DNA of 30,257 bases, from NCBI GenBank assembly GCA_944393345.1, contig CALXZW010000004.1, positions 1-30,257 of the forward strand. Reading direction: 5' to 3'. The notes beneath the pieces were generated by a model that worked only from the letters and a program-made list of their open reading frames with translations, had not been told where the DNA came from and searched no databases. Shown one piece after another: positions 1 to 8,195 of this stretch. Position numbers and translations under genes: made by a program. This stretch comes from an uncultured Clostridia bacterium. Its GTDB lineage: Bacteria > Bacillota > Clostridia > TANB77 > CAG-508. The first letter of the stretch is position 1, and the number at the start of each line of letters is the position of its first letter.

Positions 1-18
1 GTGTTTTTAAAATCCTAA
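1..18 (+). CDS. possible last codons of an upstream gene (minC?)
   Basis: Frame 1 reads five codons (VFLKS) and then TAA, 11 bases before the minD start; the TAA overlaps the minD ribosome site. In clostridia minC commonly sits directly before minD, so this may be the end of minC, but five residues cannot identify a protein. The minD ribosome site alone would explain these bases. Confidence 0.2.
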   Translation: MFLKS

Positions 19-29
19 GGAGGAAAAAT

Positions 30-821
30 ATGGGAGAAGTAATAGTTATAACATCAGGAAAAGGTGGAGTAGGTAAAACAACAACAACAGCTAATTTAGG
101 ATCAAGTTTAGCATTAGAAGGAAAAAAAGTTGTCTTAATAGATACAGATATTGGACTTCGTAATTTGGATGTCGTTATGGGGTTAGAAAATAGAATCGTG
201 TATGATATAGTAGATGTAGTAGAAGAAAAATGTAAATTAAGACAAGCCCTAATAAAAGATAAAAGATTTAAAGAATTATACCTATTACCAGCAGCTCAAA
301 CCAGAGATAAAAGTGCTGTAAACGAAGAACAAATGAGAAATTTAGTGAATAAACTAAAAGAAGAATTTGACTATATACTTATAGATTGCCCAGCAGGAAT
401 AGAGCAAGGTTTTAAAAATGCCATTGCAGGAGCAAATCGTGCAATAGTTGTAACAACAGCAGAAATATCTGCAATAAGGGATGCTGATAGAATAATTGGA
501 TTATTAGAATCTTCTGAAATAAAAAATCCAGAATTAGTAATAAACAGAATTAGACCTAATATGGTAAAAAAAGGAGAGATGATGGACGTAGAAGATATCG
601 TTGACCTTTTATCAATAGACCTTATAGGTGTAGTTCCAGATGATGAATACATAATAACACAAACAAATAAAGGAGAACCAGTAATTCAAAATAAAAAAGC
701 ACCATCAGGTAAAGCATACATTGAAATAGCAAAAAGAGTATTAGGTGAAAAAATTGATGTAACTATACCGGGAAGGGAAAAAGGTTTTTTTGCTAAATTA
801 AAACGATTATTTAAAAAATAA
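30..821 (+). CDS. minD: septum site-determining protein MinD (ParA/MinD ATPase)
   Basis: Membrane-associated ATPase that places the division septum with MinC and MinE. The 263-residue product has the usual MinD length. Visible motifs are the deviant Walker A KGGVGKTT at residues 11-18, the DTDIGLRNLD segment near residue 40, and the switch II motif LIDCPAG near residue 118. The last dozen residues (GFFAKLKRLFKK) form the amphipathic membrane-targeting helix typical of MinD. The ATG follows a near-perfect TAAGGAGG at 16-23. minE follows after 30 bases, so the two are almost certainly cotranscribed. The match to the family is end to end and no alternative identity is likely. Confidence 0.97.
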   Translation: MGEVIVITSGKGGVGKTTTTANLGSSLALEGKKVVLIDTDIGLRNLDVVMGLENRIVYDIVDVVEEKCKLRQALIKDKRFKELYLLPAAQTRDKSAVNEEQMRNLVNKLKEEFDYILIDCPAGIEQGFKNAIAGANRAIVVTTAEISAIRDADRIIGLLESSEIKNPELVINRIRPNMVKKGEMMDVEDIVDLLSIDLIGVVPDDEYIITQTNKGEPVIQNKKAPSGKAYIEIAKRVLGEKIDVTIPGREKGFFAKLKRLFKK

Positions 822-851
822 TAAACATAAAGAGTTGGGGGTAAGACAATA

Positions 852-1388
852 ATGTTTGAAAACATAATGAATATTTTCAAAAAAATAGGCAAAAAACAAA
901 ATGTAAATAATTCTAATTCAAAAGAAGCTGCCAAAGAAAGACTGCACCTAGTATTAATGCAAGATAGAGCAAATGTTTCAGCAGATTTCTTAGAATTAAT
1001 GAAACAAGAAATTATTGAAGTAATAAAGAAATACATAGAAATAGATGAAAAGGCAATAGACGTAAGATTAACTAATAAAGAAAATGATGATGGTACTAAT
1101 GGAGCACCAGCATTATATGCTAATATTCCAATTTTAAATATAAAAAATGATGCAAGAAAAGTTGAAAAAAGAAAAGCAGAACAAGAAGAAAAATTAAGTG
1201 AGGATAAAGAAATTAATAATAAAAAAGAAAATAAAAATGATGGCCAAGATATATTAGAAAACAACGAAAAAAAATTAGAAATTGCTAACAAAGAAAAAAG
1301 TAATATTACTAATAACAAAAAGGAAGAAATAAAAGACGAAAAAGCAAAAGATAAAATTAAATCAGAAAATAATATAGAAGAAGAGTGA
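852..1388 (+). CDS. minE: cell division topological specificity factor MinE with long charged C-terminal tail
   Basis: MinE stimulates the MinD ATPase and confines Min activity. Residues 1-95 look like a complete MinE: an N-terminal membrane-binding amphipathic stretch (MFENIMNIFKKIG), the MinD-binding segment KERLHLVLMQDRAN, and the C-terminal dimer fold ending near ALYANIPI. Typical MinE proteins are about 80-100 residues; this one is 178. The extra ~80 residues are almost only Lys, Glu, Asn, Asp and Ile and look disordered or coiled-coil. Codon use does not change at the junction and the frame is open, so the tail seems a real part of the gene. The stop lies 4 bases before the SEDS gene, indicating tight operon coupling. 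The tail has no recognisable function. Confidence 0.92.
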   Translation: MFENIMNIFKKIGKKQNVNNSNSKEAAKERLHLVLMQDRANVSADFLELMKQEIIEVIKKYIEIDEKAIDVRLTNKENDDGTNGAPALYANIPILNIKNDARKVEKRKAEQEEKLSEDKEINNKKENKNDGQDILENNEKKLEIANKEKSNITNNKKEEIKDEKAKDKIKSENNIEEE

Positions 1389-1392
1389 TTTA

Positions 1393-2502
1393 ATGAGAAA
1401 AAGAGAGTTGAAAAATGTAGAATGGAGTTTATTGGTAATTGCTATTATCCTAACTATTATAGGATTAGTAGCATTGTTTTCTGCCACACAAGAAGCAGGG
1501 TATGATGAATTTTATAAACAATGTATTTGGTTAATAGTCAGTTGCATAATTATGATAGTAATAATGCTAATAGACTATGAAATGTTAGTAAGGTTTTCTC
1601 CAATATTTTATGGCGGGTTTATAATACTATTAATAGGAGTTTTATTTACAACACCAGTAAATGGTGCAACTAGTTGGTTTGATATAGGATTTTTTTCATT
1701 TCAACCAGGAGAATTTGCCAAAGTATTTGTTATATTATTTTTAGCATATATAATAAATAAAATTCAGCAAGGAAATAAACAAAATATAAATAAACCATTG
1801 AAATTATTAATTATAGGGGCAACAGTATTAGTACCAATTTTTTTGATAATTTTACAACCAGACTATGGTACTGCAGCGGCATTTATTGTTGCAACAGTAT
1901 TAATGTTAATAACTGCGGGAATAGATAAAAAATATATAATTATTTCAGCTTTGTTAGTAATCATATTAATTCCAATTATGTATAATTTTATTTTACCAGA
2001 TCATGCTAAAAAAAGAATAGATATATTTTTAAATCCAGAATCAGATCCAAGAGGTGCAGGTTATAATATAATTCAATCAAAATTAGCAATTGGTGCAGGT
2101 GGGCTAACTGGAATGGGACTTTTAAAAGGGAATCAAACACAATTAGGGTTCCTATATCCTAAAACAACAGACTTTATATTTGCAGTAATTGGCGAAGAAA
2201 TGGGATTTATATTATCTTCATTTGTAATAATATTGTATGTATATTTTATAACAAAAGCATTATATATAGCAAAAACGGCAAAAGATACTGAAGGAACACT
2301 TATTGCATCAGGAATTGCAGGAGTATTTTTATTTCATGCATTAGAAAACATTGGAATGGTTATGGGACTATTACCAATAACAGGAGTTCCTTTATTATTC
2401 ATAAGTTATGGAGGAAGTTCTTTAATTACAAGCTATATGTGCGTTGGATTATTATTGAATATAAGTAGTAAAAGAAAGAAAACGATTTTTGTAGCAAATT
2501 AA
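1393..2502 (+). CDS. rodA: SEDS-family peptidoglycan polymerase, RodA/FtsW type
   Basis: Integral membrane glycosyltransferase that polymerises lipid II, working with a class B penicillin-binding protein. The 369-residue protein has about ten hydrophobic segments throughout. SEDS hallmarks are visible: QPGEFAKV in the first half, a PDYGTA segment, the YPKTTDFIFAVIGEE motif carrying the conserved Asp, and GVPLLFISYGGSSL near the C-terminus. It follows minDE by 4 bases and precedes a dus gene by 17. Linkage to min genes favours the RodA (elongation) assignment over FtsW or SpoVE, but sequence motifs alone do not separate the three, so the symbol is tentative. Confidence 0.88.
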   Translation: MRKRELKNVEWSLLVIAIILTIIGLVALFSATQEAGYDEFYKQCIWLIVSCIIMIVIMLIDYEMLVRFSPIFYGGFIILLIGVLFTTPVNGATSWFDIGFFSFQPGEFAKVFVILFLAYIINKIQQGNKQNINKPLKLLIIGATVLVPIFLIILQPDYGTAAAFIVATVLMLITAGIDKKYIIISALLVIILIPIMYNFILPDHAKKRIDIFLNPESDPRGAGYNIIQSKLAIGAGGLTGMGLLKGNQTQLGFLYPKTTDFIFAVIGEEMGFILSSFVIILYVYFITKALYIAKTAKDTEGTLIASGIAGVFLFHALENIGMVMGLLPITGVPLLFISYGGSSLITSYMCVGLLLNISSKRKKTIFVAN

Positions 2503-2519
2503 AGAAGATGGAGTAAAAA

Positions 2520-3488
2520 ATGGGGTATATTAAAAAATTAAAAATAGGAAATGTAGAATTAGCAAATAATTTAATACTAGCTCCAATGGCAGGTATAACA
2601 GACCTGCCATTTAGAATTATATGTAAGGAATTTGGAGTAGGTATGGTATGCACAGAGATGGTAAGTGCAAAAGCAATTTTTTATAATGATAAAAAAACTC
2701 TAAAATTATTAAATACCGAAGGTGAAAAAAGACCTATAAGTTTTCAAATTTTTGGTAGTGATGAAGAAAGCATGGGATATGCTGCTAAATATATAAGTGA
2801 ATTTGCGGATATTTTAGATATAAATATGGGATGTCCAGCACCTAAAGTAGTGAAAAATGGAGATGGAAGTAAATTATTATTAGATTTAGAAAAAGCAAGA
2901 AATATTATAAAGGTTGTAGTAAAAAATTCAAAAGTTCCAGTAACATTAAAAATTAGATTAGGATGGGATAAAGAGCACATAGTTGCAACAGATATTGCTA
3001 AGATTGCAGAAGAAGAAGGGATATCTGCTATAACTGTACATGGAAGAACAAGAACAGAGTTTTATTCAGGATCAGCTAATTTAGATATTATTAAACAAGT
3101 AAAACAAAGTGTAAAGATTCCTGTTATAGGTAATGGAGATATAATTGATGAAGATAGTGCTGAAAAAATGTTTAAATATACTGGAGTTGATGGAATTATG
3201 ATAGGAAGAGGATCTTTTGGAAATCCATGGATATTTAAAAAAATTCTTACATATTTGCAGACAGGAAAAAAATTAGAAAATCCTAATAATAATGAAAAAC
3301 TTCAAATTATTAAAAAACATATAAATTTAGAATTACAAGAAAAAGGAGAAAATGGAATTAAAGAGTTAAGAAAACATATTTCTTGGTATACAAAAAACAT
3401 GCAAAATTCTAGTGAGTTTAGAAATAAAATAAATAAAATAGATAATTCTAATGAACTATTAGAAATTTTAGAACAATATTTCAAATAA
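2520..3488 (+). CDS. dusB: tRNA-dihydrouridine synthase (DusB type)
   Basis: FMN-dependent enzyme that reduces uridine to dihydrouridine in tRNA. The 322-residue protein is a TIM barrel of the usual Dus length. It begins with LAPMAGITDLPFR, carries the catalytic Cys at residue 105 in NMGCPAPKV, and continues with VTLKIRLGWD, ITVHGRTRTEFYSG, PVIGNGDI and GIMIGRGSFGNPWIF, the FMN phosphate-binding loops. The C-terminal helical tRNA-binding region is present. The start has GGAG 8 bases upstream and lies 17 bases after the SEDS stop, so it is probably the last gene of the min-rod operon. Clostridial Dus proteins with these motifs are usually called DusB. Confidence 0.93.
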   Translation: MGYIKKLKIGNVELANNLILAPMAGITDLPFRIICKEFGVGMVCTEMVSAKAIFYNDKKTLKLLNTEGEKRPISFQIFGSDEESMGYAAKYISEFADILDINMGCPAPKVVKNGDGSKLLLDLEKARNIIKVVVKNSKVPVTLKIRLGWDKEHIVATDIAKIAEEEGISAITVHGRTRTEFYSGSANLDIIKQVKQSVKIPVIGNGDIIDEDSAEKMFKYTGVDGIMIGRGSFGNPWIFKKILTYLQTGKKLENPNNNEKLQIIKKHINLELQEKGENGIKELRKHISWYTKNMQNSSEFRNKINKIDNSNELLEILEQYFK

Positions 3489-3523
3489 AATTTCTATAAA
3501 GAGGTTTAAAAAATATAAAAAAG

Positions 3524-3539
3524 CTAATAATATTATTAG
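3524..3539. repeat. 16-base perfect palindrome after dus
   Basis: CTAATAATATTATTAG is its own reverse complement and lies 35 bases after the dus stop. It is very AT-rich, without a T-tract long enough for a convincing terminator. It could be an operator or weak hairpin, or chance in an AT-rich spacer. Confidence 0.4.
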
Positions 3540-3602
3540 TCAAAAATATTTTGCAATAAATTTATATATAACCAAAAAACGACAAAATACATATTATAAT
3601 AT

Positions 3603-3620
3603 AAATAATTGCAATTATTT
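3603..3620. promoter_or_regulatory. 18-base perfect palindrome upstream of mazF
   Basis: AAATAATTGCAATTATTT is perfectly palindromic, centred at 3611/3612, about 70 bases before the mazF start. A TATAAT hexamer (3595-3600) lies directly before it, although without a good -35 box. Placement just after a possible -10 would suit a repressor site controlling mazF. This is inference from position and symmetry only. Confidence 0.35.
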
Positions 3621-3682
3621 TATGTATAAGAAAAAATAACTTGTACTAAAGTGACAATAAATATTATTAGGAGTGAAAAAAT

Positions 3683-4033
3683 ATGCAAATAAAAAGAGGC
3701 GATATGTTTTATGCAGATTTGAGTCCAGTTATAGGTTCAGAACAAGGAGGAATAAGACCTGTTTTGATAATACAGAATGATACTGGAAATAAATATAGCC
3801 CTACAGTAATTGCAGCAGCAATTACTTCACAGACAAGTAAAACAAAATTGCCTACACATATAGAAATTGATTCAGCAACATCTGGACTAAAAAATGATTC
3901 TGTAGTGTTAACAGAACAAATAAGAACAATAGATAAAAGTAGGTTAAAAGAAAGGATAGGGCATATAGAAGATGCAAAAATAATTAATAAAATTAATAAT
4001 GCACTAGGTGTAAGTTTTGGACTTGAAGAATAA
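3683..4033 (+). CDS. mazF: MazF/PemK-family mRNA interferase toxin (NdoA type)
   Basis: Sequence-specific endoribonuclease of a type II toxin-antitoxin system. The 116-residue protein matches the Bacillus MazF (EndoA) pattern over its full length: RGDMFYADLSPVIGSEQGG, IRPVLIIQND, AAITSQ, LPTHIEI and LTEQIRTIDKSRL. The residues equivalent to catalytic Arg25 and Thr48 of the Bacillus enzyme fall at exactly the same positions here. A GGAG lies 8 bases before the ATG. The preceding 194-base spacer has no room for a MazE-like antitoxin, so the gene stands alone. It ends at a strong bidirectional hairpin. Either the antitoxin is encoded elsewhere or control is different. Confidence 0.95.
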   Translation: MQIKRGDMFYADLSPVIGSEQGGIRPVLIIQNDTGNKYSPTVIAAAITSQTSKTKLPTHIEIDSATSGLKNDSVVLTEQIRTIDKSRLKERIGHIEDAKIINKINNALGVSFGLEE

Positions 4034-4039
4034 AAAATA

Positions 4040-4087
4040 AAAGTGGGCTCTTTAACATTTATTTTTATAAATGTAAAGACCCACTTT
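4040..4087. terminator. bidirectional terminator between mazF and the HD-GYP gene
   Basis: The arms AAAGTGGGCTCTTTAACATT(TA) at 4040-4061 and TAAATGTAAAGACCCACTTT at 4068-4087 pair over about 20 bp with two single-base bulges around a short T-rich loop. The hairpin sits between convergent genes, 6 bases from each side or nearly so, and should stop transcription from both. Confidence 0.8.
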
Positions 4088-4093
4088 ATAAAA

Positions 4094-5041
4094 TTAGACT
4101 TTTAATTTTTTTATTTTCTTTATTTCTTCAAACAAATTATCAACAACACCTTTTCTTAATTTATAAGCTTCTTCATATTCTTTATGAATTTCTTGATAAT
4201 TTTCTAATGTTTCGTTATCTTTTAAAAGTATTTTTATACCTTCAAGATAATAGTTTTTTTGTTTTTCACTTTTGGATTTTTCCATTTTTATCCTATATTT
4301 TTCAATTTCTTTAAATCTTTTTAATTCTTCTTTTAAATCTTTTATATAATTTAAGGTACAATAGATTTCATATTCAATATCATCAATGACAACTTTAAAT
4401 AAAGTCTTAACAATTATAGGATTATTTTTCCCAAGTCTAGTATTTTCAGCCATTTCGTGTAAAGTATCAGATTTACTTGTATCTTCAGTTGGTTTTGTAT
4501 TTTCAATTAAAATTTTTAATGTGTCACAAATGCCAATGTGAGATTTATATTGTCTTTTACTAACAATTGCATCATACTCATCAGCAACTCTTATAATTTG
4601 ACCTTCATAAGGAATATCTTTTTTAGTTAATCCCTTAGGATAACCACTACCGTTTAATGCTTCATGATGATATAAAGGTCCGGCAGCATAAGGTCGTAAA
4701 TCTAAATCTTTCATACACATATTGTATCCAAGAGTCGTATGTTTTTTCATTACTTCATATTCTTCATCAGTTAATTTCCCAGGCTTTTGTAAAATTTCTG
4801 GAGGAATAAATAATTTACCTATATCGTGTAAATATGCACATATAGTGCAGTATTCTGTAAAACCCTTATTGCAATGCAAATATTCGCAAATTCTACAAGT
4901 TAAACTAGCGACATTTTCACAGTGTTTTCTTGTAAAAACATCTAATTTGTCCAATAAATTTAATTGATATTGCATTGTTTTATCAAGGTTATATGATTTT
5001 AAACTAGTTTTATCATAAAAATCAAAAACATTATCTTTCAT
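4094..5041 (-). CDS. HD-GYP-type c-di-GMP phosphodiesterase
   Basis: Metal-dependent phosphohydrolase of the HD-GYP family, which hydrolyses cyclic di-GMP. In the 315-residue product, HDIGK is at 72-76 with the LFIPPEILQKPG segment after it, HHE at 125-127, GSGYPKGL with GYP at 133-135, and RVADEYDA near 151-158: the complete metal-ligand set of an active enzyme. There is no receiver or membrane domain. The C-terminal ~100 residues are Lys/Glu-rich and probably a helical or coiled-coil extension. It starts 19 bases after porB with its own GGAGTG site, so it is probably the last gene of the por operon, linking pyruvate metabolism to c-di-GMP signalling. Actual substrate is inferred from family. 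Confidence 0.88.
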   Translation of the reverse strand: MKDNVFDFYDKTSLKSYNLDKTMQYQLNLLDKLDVFTRKHCENVASLTCRICEYLHCNKGFTEYCTICAYLHDIGKLFIPPEILQKPGKLTDEEYEVMKKHTTLGYNMCMKDLDLRPYAAGPLYHHEALNGSGYPKGLTKKDIPYEGQIIRVADEYDAIVSKRQYKSHIGICDTLKILIENTKPTEDTSKSDTLHEMAENTRLGKNNPIIVKTLFKVVIDDIEYEIYCTLNYIKDLKEELKRFKEIEKYRIKMEKSKSEKQKNYYLEGIKILLKDNETLENYQEIHKEYEEAYKLRKGVVDNLFEEIKKIKKLKV

Positions 5042-5060
5042 ATATCACTCCAAATTAAAA

Positions 5061-6014
5061 CTATTCTTTATTAGATATTTCTTCTAGATCTAATAATTCT
5101 TGCCATCTTTTATCCACTTCTTTTTGGAATTCTTCAATCATCCATTCATTTCCAGGTTTGAATAAATGTTTAAATCTTTTTTGAGGTTTTAAGAATTCTT
5201 CAATAGGAAGTTTTTTAGCAGGTTTATATGATATTTTATATTTCCCATTAATAACTTCATATAAAGGCCAATAACAAGTATCAATAGCAAGTTTATTTAT
5301 TTGCATTAACATTTCTGTAGGATATCCCCAACCTCTAGGACATGGTGATAATACATTTAAGAAGCAAGGACCTTCTGTATAAATTGCTTTTTCTGATTTT
5401 TCATATAAATCTTTAAAATTGTTTACTGCGATTGTTTGAGCAACATAAGGTAAATGATGACTTGCCATTATTTCAGTTAAATCTTTTCTTGATTGCATTT
5501 TACCAGGAACAACTTTTCCAGCAGGAGAAGTTGTTGTATCAGCAAATTTAGGTGTAGCAGAAGATCTTTGAATACCGGTATTCATATAAGCACCATTATC
5601 ATAGCAAACATAAACCATATCATGTCCTCTTTCCATAGCTCCAGATAATGATTGAATTCCAATATCATAAGTTCCACCATCTCCACCAAAAGCGATAAAT
5701 TTAGTATTTTTATCTTCTGGAAGTTTTCCTTGCCTTTTCATAGACTTATATGCAGCTTCTGCACCAGCTAATGTAGCACCAGCACATTCAAATGCTGTGT
5801 GTATAAAAGAATCAGTCCAAGCAGTATATGGATAGATAAAAGTAGAAACTTCCATACATCCGGTTGCACAAGCAATAACTGCATGATCATCTTCTTTTAA
5901 AGCTCTTAAAACCATTCTTGCAATAGGTGGAGCTCCACACCCAGCACACATTCTGTGCCCTTCTGTAAATCTTGAAGGTTTATTTGCAACTATTTCTTTT
6001 AAATTATATGCCAT
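5061..6014 (-). CDS. porB: pyruvate (2-oxoacid):ferredoxin oxidoreductase, beta subunit
   Basis: The thiamine-pyrophosphate-binding subunit of the heterotetrameric oxidoreductase that converts pyruvate and CoA to acetyl-CoA, CO2 and reduced ferredoxin. The 317-residue protein has an N-terminal MCAGCGAPP (Cys23, Cys26), Cys53 in ATGCME, and Cys225 in SPCPRGW, matching the cysteines that hold the [4Fe-4S] cluster in this subunit. GDGG at 111-114 to N140 is the TPP-binding signature. Its ATG overlaps the porA stop by one base, so translation is coupled. Exact substrate (pyruvate versus another 2-oxoacid) is inferred from similarity to PorB rather than VorB or KorB. Confidence 0.93.
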   Translation of the reverse strand: MAYNLKEIVANKPSRFTEGHRMCAGCGAPPIARMVLRALKEDDHAVIACATGCMEVSTFIYPYTAWTDSFIHTAFECAGATLAGAEAAYKSMKRQGKLPEDKNTKFIAFGGDGGTYDIGIQSLSGAMERGHDMVYVCYDNGAYMNTGIQRSSATPKFADTTTSPAGKVVPGKMQSRKDLTEIMASHHLPYVAQTIAVNNFKDLYEKSEKAIYTEGPCFLNVLSPCPRGWGYPTEMLMQINKLAIDTCYWPLYEVINGKYKISYKPAKKLPIEEFLKPQKRFKHLFKPGNEWMIEEFQKEVDKRWQELLDLEEISNKE

Positions 6015-7204
6015 TATTTTTCCTCCTTTCTTAAACCTAAATATCTATAAGGATTTTCAATTTTGTTTGTTTTTACTATTTCTTGTAAATCAGTAAATAC
6101 TGATTCAATGTCTGTTGATTTAGTATCTCTACCGCCAATACCATATATATAATTTACCATTGGAACATGAATATTTTCAGTATACATACTTGATGCAACA
6201 TCAGAATATAAAGCACCACCAATAGCATTTAAAGAATCTGCTTTATCTAATACTGCAATAGCTTTTAAGTGTGATAATGCATTAGCAATTTCTTTACCAG
6301 GAAAAGGTCTATAAACTCTTAATTTTAATAAACCAGCTTTAATACCTTTATTTCTTAATTCATCTATGACAAATTTTGTAGTTCCTGCTGTAGAATTCAT
6401 ACAAACTATTGCAATTTCTGCATCGTTTAATTTATATTCTTCGAATAATCCATAATGTCTACCAGTCCATTTTTCAAAATCTTCAGAAACTTTTAAAATA
6501 ACTTCTTTAGCATTTTTCATAGCTTCTGCTTGTTGAGCCTTATGTTCAAATAAGAATCCTTGTAAATCTAATGGACCTACTGCAATAGGTTCTTTGTCAT
6601 TTAATAAATAATGTTTAGGTTTGTATGTACCTACAAATTCTTTGACTTTTTCATCATCTTCTAATTCTATATTTTCAATAGAATGTGATGTTATAAAACC
6701 ATCTTGGCATACCATTAAAGGTAGCATAACATTTTCATTTTCTGCGATTCTATGAGCCATTAATAAATTGTCATAGGCTTCTTGATTATTTTCTGAAAAT
6801 AGCATAATCCATCCACTATCGCGAACGCCCATAGCATCTGAATGGTCACAGTGTATATTTAAAGGACCAGATACTGCTCTATTAACTAAAGATAATACAA
6901 TAGGTAATCTTAAACTTGATGCAATATAAATCATTTCCCACATTAAAGATAAACCATTTGCAGAAGTGGCAGTCATAGCTCTTGCACCTGCAGATTCTGC
7001 TCCTATACAAGCAGACATAGCACTATGTTCACTTTCTACTGCTACAAATTCTGTATCAACACTCCCATTGGCTACAAAAGTTGAAAAATATTGAGGAATT
7101 TCTGTCGAAGGTGTTATAGGGAAGGCGGCAACAACATCTGGATTTATTTGTTTCATAGCAGTTGCGGCAGCTTCATTACCACTTAATCTCTCTCTTATAC
7201 TCAT
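6014..7204 (-). CDS. porA: pyruvate (2-oxoacid):ferredoxin oxidoreductase, alpha subunit
   Basis: Catalytic partner of the beta subunit, containing the pyrimidine-binding and transketolase C-terminal-like domains. The 396-residue product shows AAFPITPSTEIPQ near residue 28, the ANGLSLMWEMIYIASS segment near residue 82, LVNRAVSGPLNIHCDHSD, then the C-terminal domain with YRPFPGKEIANAL and LDKADS. This is the usual length for a separate alpha chain. AGGAGG precedes the ATG, and the start lies one base past the porD stop. A CGC codon encodes the conserved Arg of GVRDSGW, showing that CGC is ordinary Arg in this genome. Confidence 0.94.
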   Translation of the reverse strand: MSIRERLSGNEAAATAMKQINPDVVAAFPITPSTEIPQYFSTFVANGSVDTEFVAVESEHSAMSACIGAESAGARAMTATSANGLSLMWEMIYIASSLRLPIVLSLVNRAVSGPLNIHCDHSDAMGVRDSGWIMLFSENNQEAYDNLLMAHRIAENENVMLPLMVCQDGFITSHSIENIELEDDEKVKEFVGTYKPKHYLLNDKEPIAVGPLDLQGFLFEHKAQQAEAMKNAKEVILKVSEDFEKWTGRHYGLFEEYKLNDAEIAIVCMNSTAGTTKFVIDELRNKGIKAGLLKLRVYRPFPGKEIANALSHLKAIAVLDKADSLNAIGGALYSDVASSMYTENIHVPMVNYIYGIGGRDTKSTDIESVFTDLQEIVKTNKIENPYRYLGLRKEEK

Positions 7205-7205
7205 A

Positions 7206-7505
7206 TTATTTTCCCTCCTCTACCATAGTAATTGCACCAAATGGGCATACTTTTGAACATACACCGCATCCTTTGCAATAATCATAATTAAAATCTTTTC
7301 TTTTTAAATCTTCTTTACTAACTGGAATAGCATTTTCTGGGCAAACAGGAAAACAAAGTCCGCATTGTTTACATTTTTCTATATCAAAAATAGGTTTAGA
7401 ACTTCTCCAATCACCTGTTTTAAATTCTCTTGCATTTCCAGCATTATAAATATTTCCACCAATTGTTAAATTTTCCATTGGTGTATTTGAATTTATATCA
7501 GTCAT
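7206..7505 (-). CDS. porD: pyruvate:ferredoxin oxidoreductase, delta subunit (2x[4Fe-4S] ferredoxin)
   Basis: Electron-transfer subunit that passes electrons from the TPP site to external ferredoxin. The 99-residue protein has two classical CxxCxxCxxxCP motifs: cysteines 45, 48, 51, 55 and 77, 80, 83, 87, each followed by the expected Pro. The N-terminal 40 residues, with a conserved DWR segment, match PorD-type delta subunits rather than free ferredoxins. AAAGGCGG precedes the start. It lies between porC and porA in the porCDAB order known from Thermotoga and archaea. Confidence 0.93.
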   Translation of the reverse strand: MTDINSNTPMENLTIGGNIYNAGNAREFKTGDWRSSKPIFDIEKCKQCGLCFPVCPENAIPVSKEDLKRKDFNYDYCKGCGVCSKVCPFGAITMVEEGK

Positions 7506-7521
7506 CTTATTACCGCCTTTC

Positions 7522-8100
7522 TTATATTTTTTTAACTTCTTTTAATGCCATTTCTAAAGCTTTCATATTACCTTCAATAACTTCAGGTTTCTTAGCAAAT
7601 TTATGTTTAAAAGAACCTTTCATATCTTCTAATAAAGCTTCATCTGACATAATATTGCTTACTTTTACAATAGCAGCTAACATAGGAGTATTTGGAAAAT
7701 ATTTTCCCAGTGCTTCTTCAGATATTTTTCTAGCATCTATTGTATAAATATTACCTTTATATCCTTTTAGCACTTTTTTTAAATATTCGGCAGATTTTGT
7801 TGTATTTATTACAATTCCACCATTTTCTTTTAAACCAGCGGTAACATCAACACACTCTAAAAGAGTATCATCAACTACAACAACATAATCTGGTTCATAA
7901 ATATTGGTATGAATAGTGATAGGTTTTTCACTGATTCTGTTATATGCTGTAATAGGAGCACCCATTCTTTCTGGTCCATATTCAGGAAATCCTTGAATAT
8001 ATTTACCAGTATTAAAAGCAGCATCAGCAAGTAATAATGATGCTGTTTTTGCACCTTGACCACCTCTACCATGCCATCTTATTTCTATTAAGTTTTCCAT
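7522..8100 (-). CDS. porC: pyruvate:ferredoxin oxidoreductase, gamma subunit
   Basis: The gamma subunit helps bind CoA and assemble the complex. The 192-residue protein starts with the typical RWHGRGGQGAKTASLLLADA, followed by GFPEYGPERMGAPITAYNRI, both signatures of the gamma domain, and ends with the usual Ala/Lys/Glu-rich helix. It is the first gene of the operon. Its ATG follows a strong AAAGGAGG, and a consensus promoter lies 33-61 bases upstream. The 16-base gap to porD contains the porD ribosome site. Confidence 0.94.
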   Translation of the reverse strand: MENLIEIRWHGRGGQGAKTASLLLADAAFNTGKYIQGFPEYGPERMGAPITAYNRISEKPITIHTNIYEPDYVVVVDDTLLECVDVTAGLKENGGIVINTTKSAEYLKKVLKGYKGNIYTIDARKISEEALGKYFPNTPMLAAIVKVSNIMSDEALLEDMKGSFKHKFAKKPEVIEGNMKALEMALKEVKKI

Positions 8101-8132
8101 ATTAATAGCCTCCTTTTTTATTTTATGTGTTT

Positions 8133-8161
8133 AGTATATGACTAAAATTGCTTGATGTCAA
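8133..8161 (-). promoter_or_regulatory. sigma-A promoter of the por operon
   Basis: On the minus strand, TTGACA (8161-8156), a 17-base spacer and TATACT (8138-8133) form a near-consensus promoter. The predicted transcript start near 8126 gives a short leader before the porC ribosome site (8114-8109). Confidence 0.88.
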
Positions 8162-8177
8162 GAAAAAAATAATTAAC

Positions 8178-8195
8178 TGAACGAGTACTCATTTA
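8178..8195. promoter_or_regulatory. TetR/FadR-like palindromic operator upstream of por
   Basis: TGAACGAGTACTCATTTA is a near palindrome around GAGTACTC. It resembles the Bacillus FadR (YsiA) box TGAATGAMTAYTCATTCA at most positions. It ends 17 bases upstream of the por -35, and overlaps a plus-strand TATAAT at 8194-8199. A TetR-family protein probably binds here; no such regulator gene lies in the window. Confidence 0.5.

Noticed and set aside
686..1318. 210-codon minus-strand frame over minD/minE
   Set aside because: It is a shadow of the Lys/Glu-rich MinE tail read backward (Leu/Phe/Ser-rich), without start signals.
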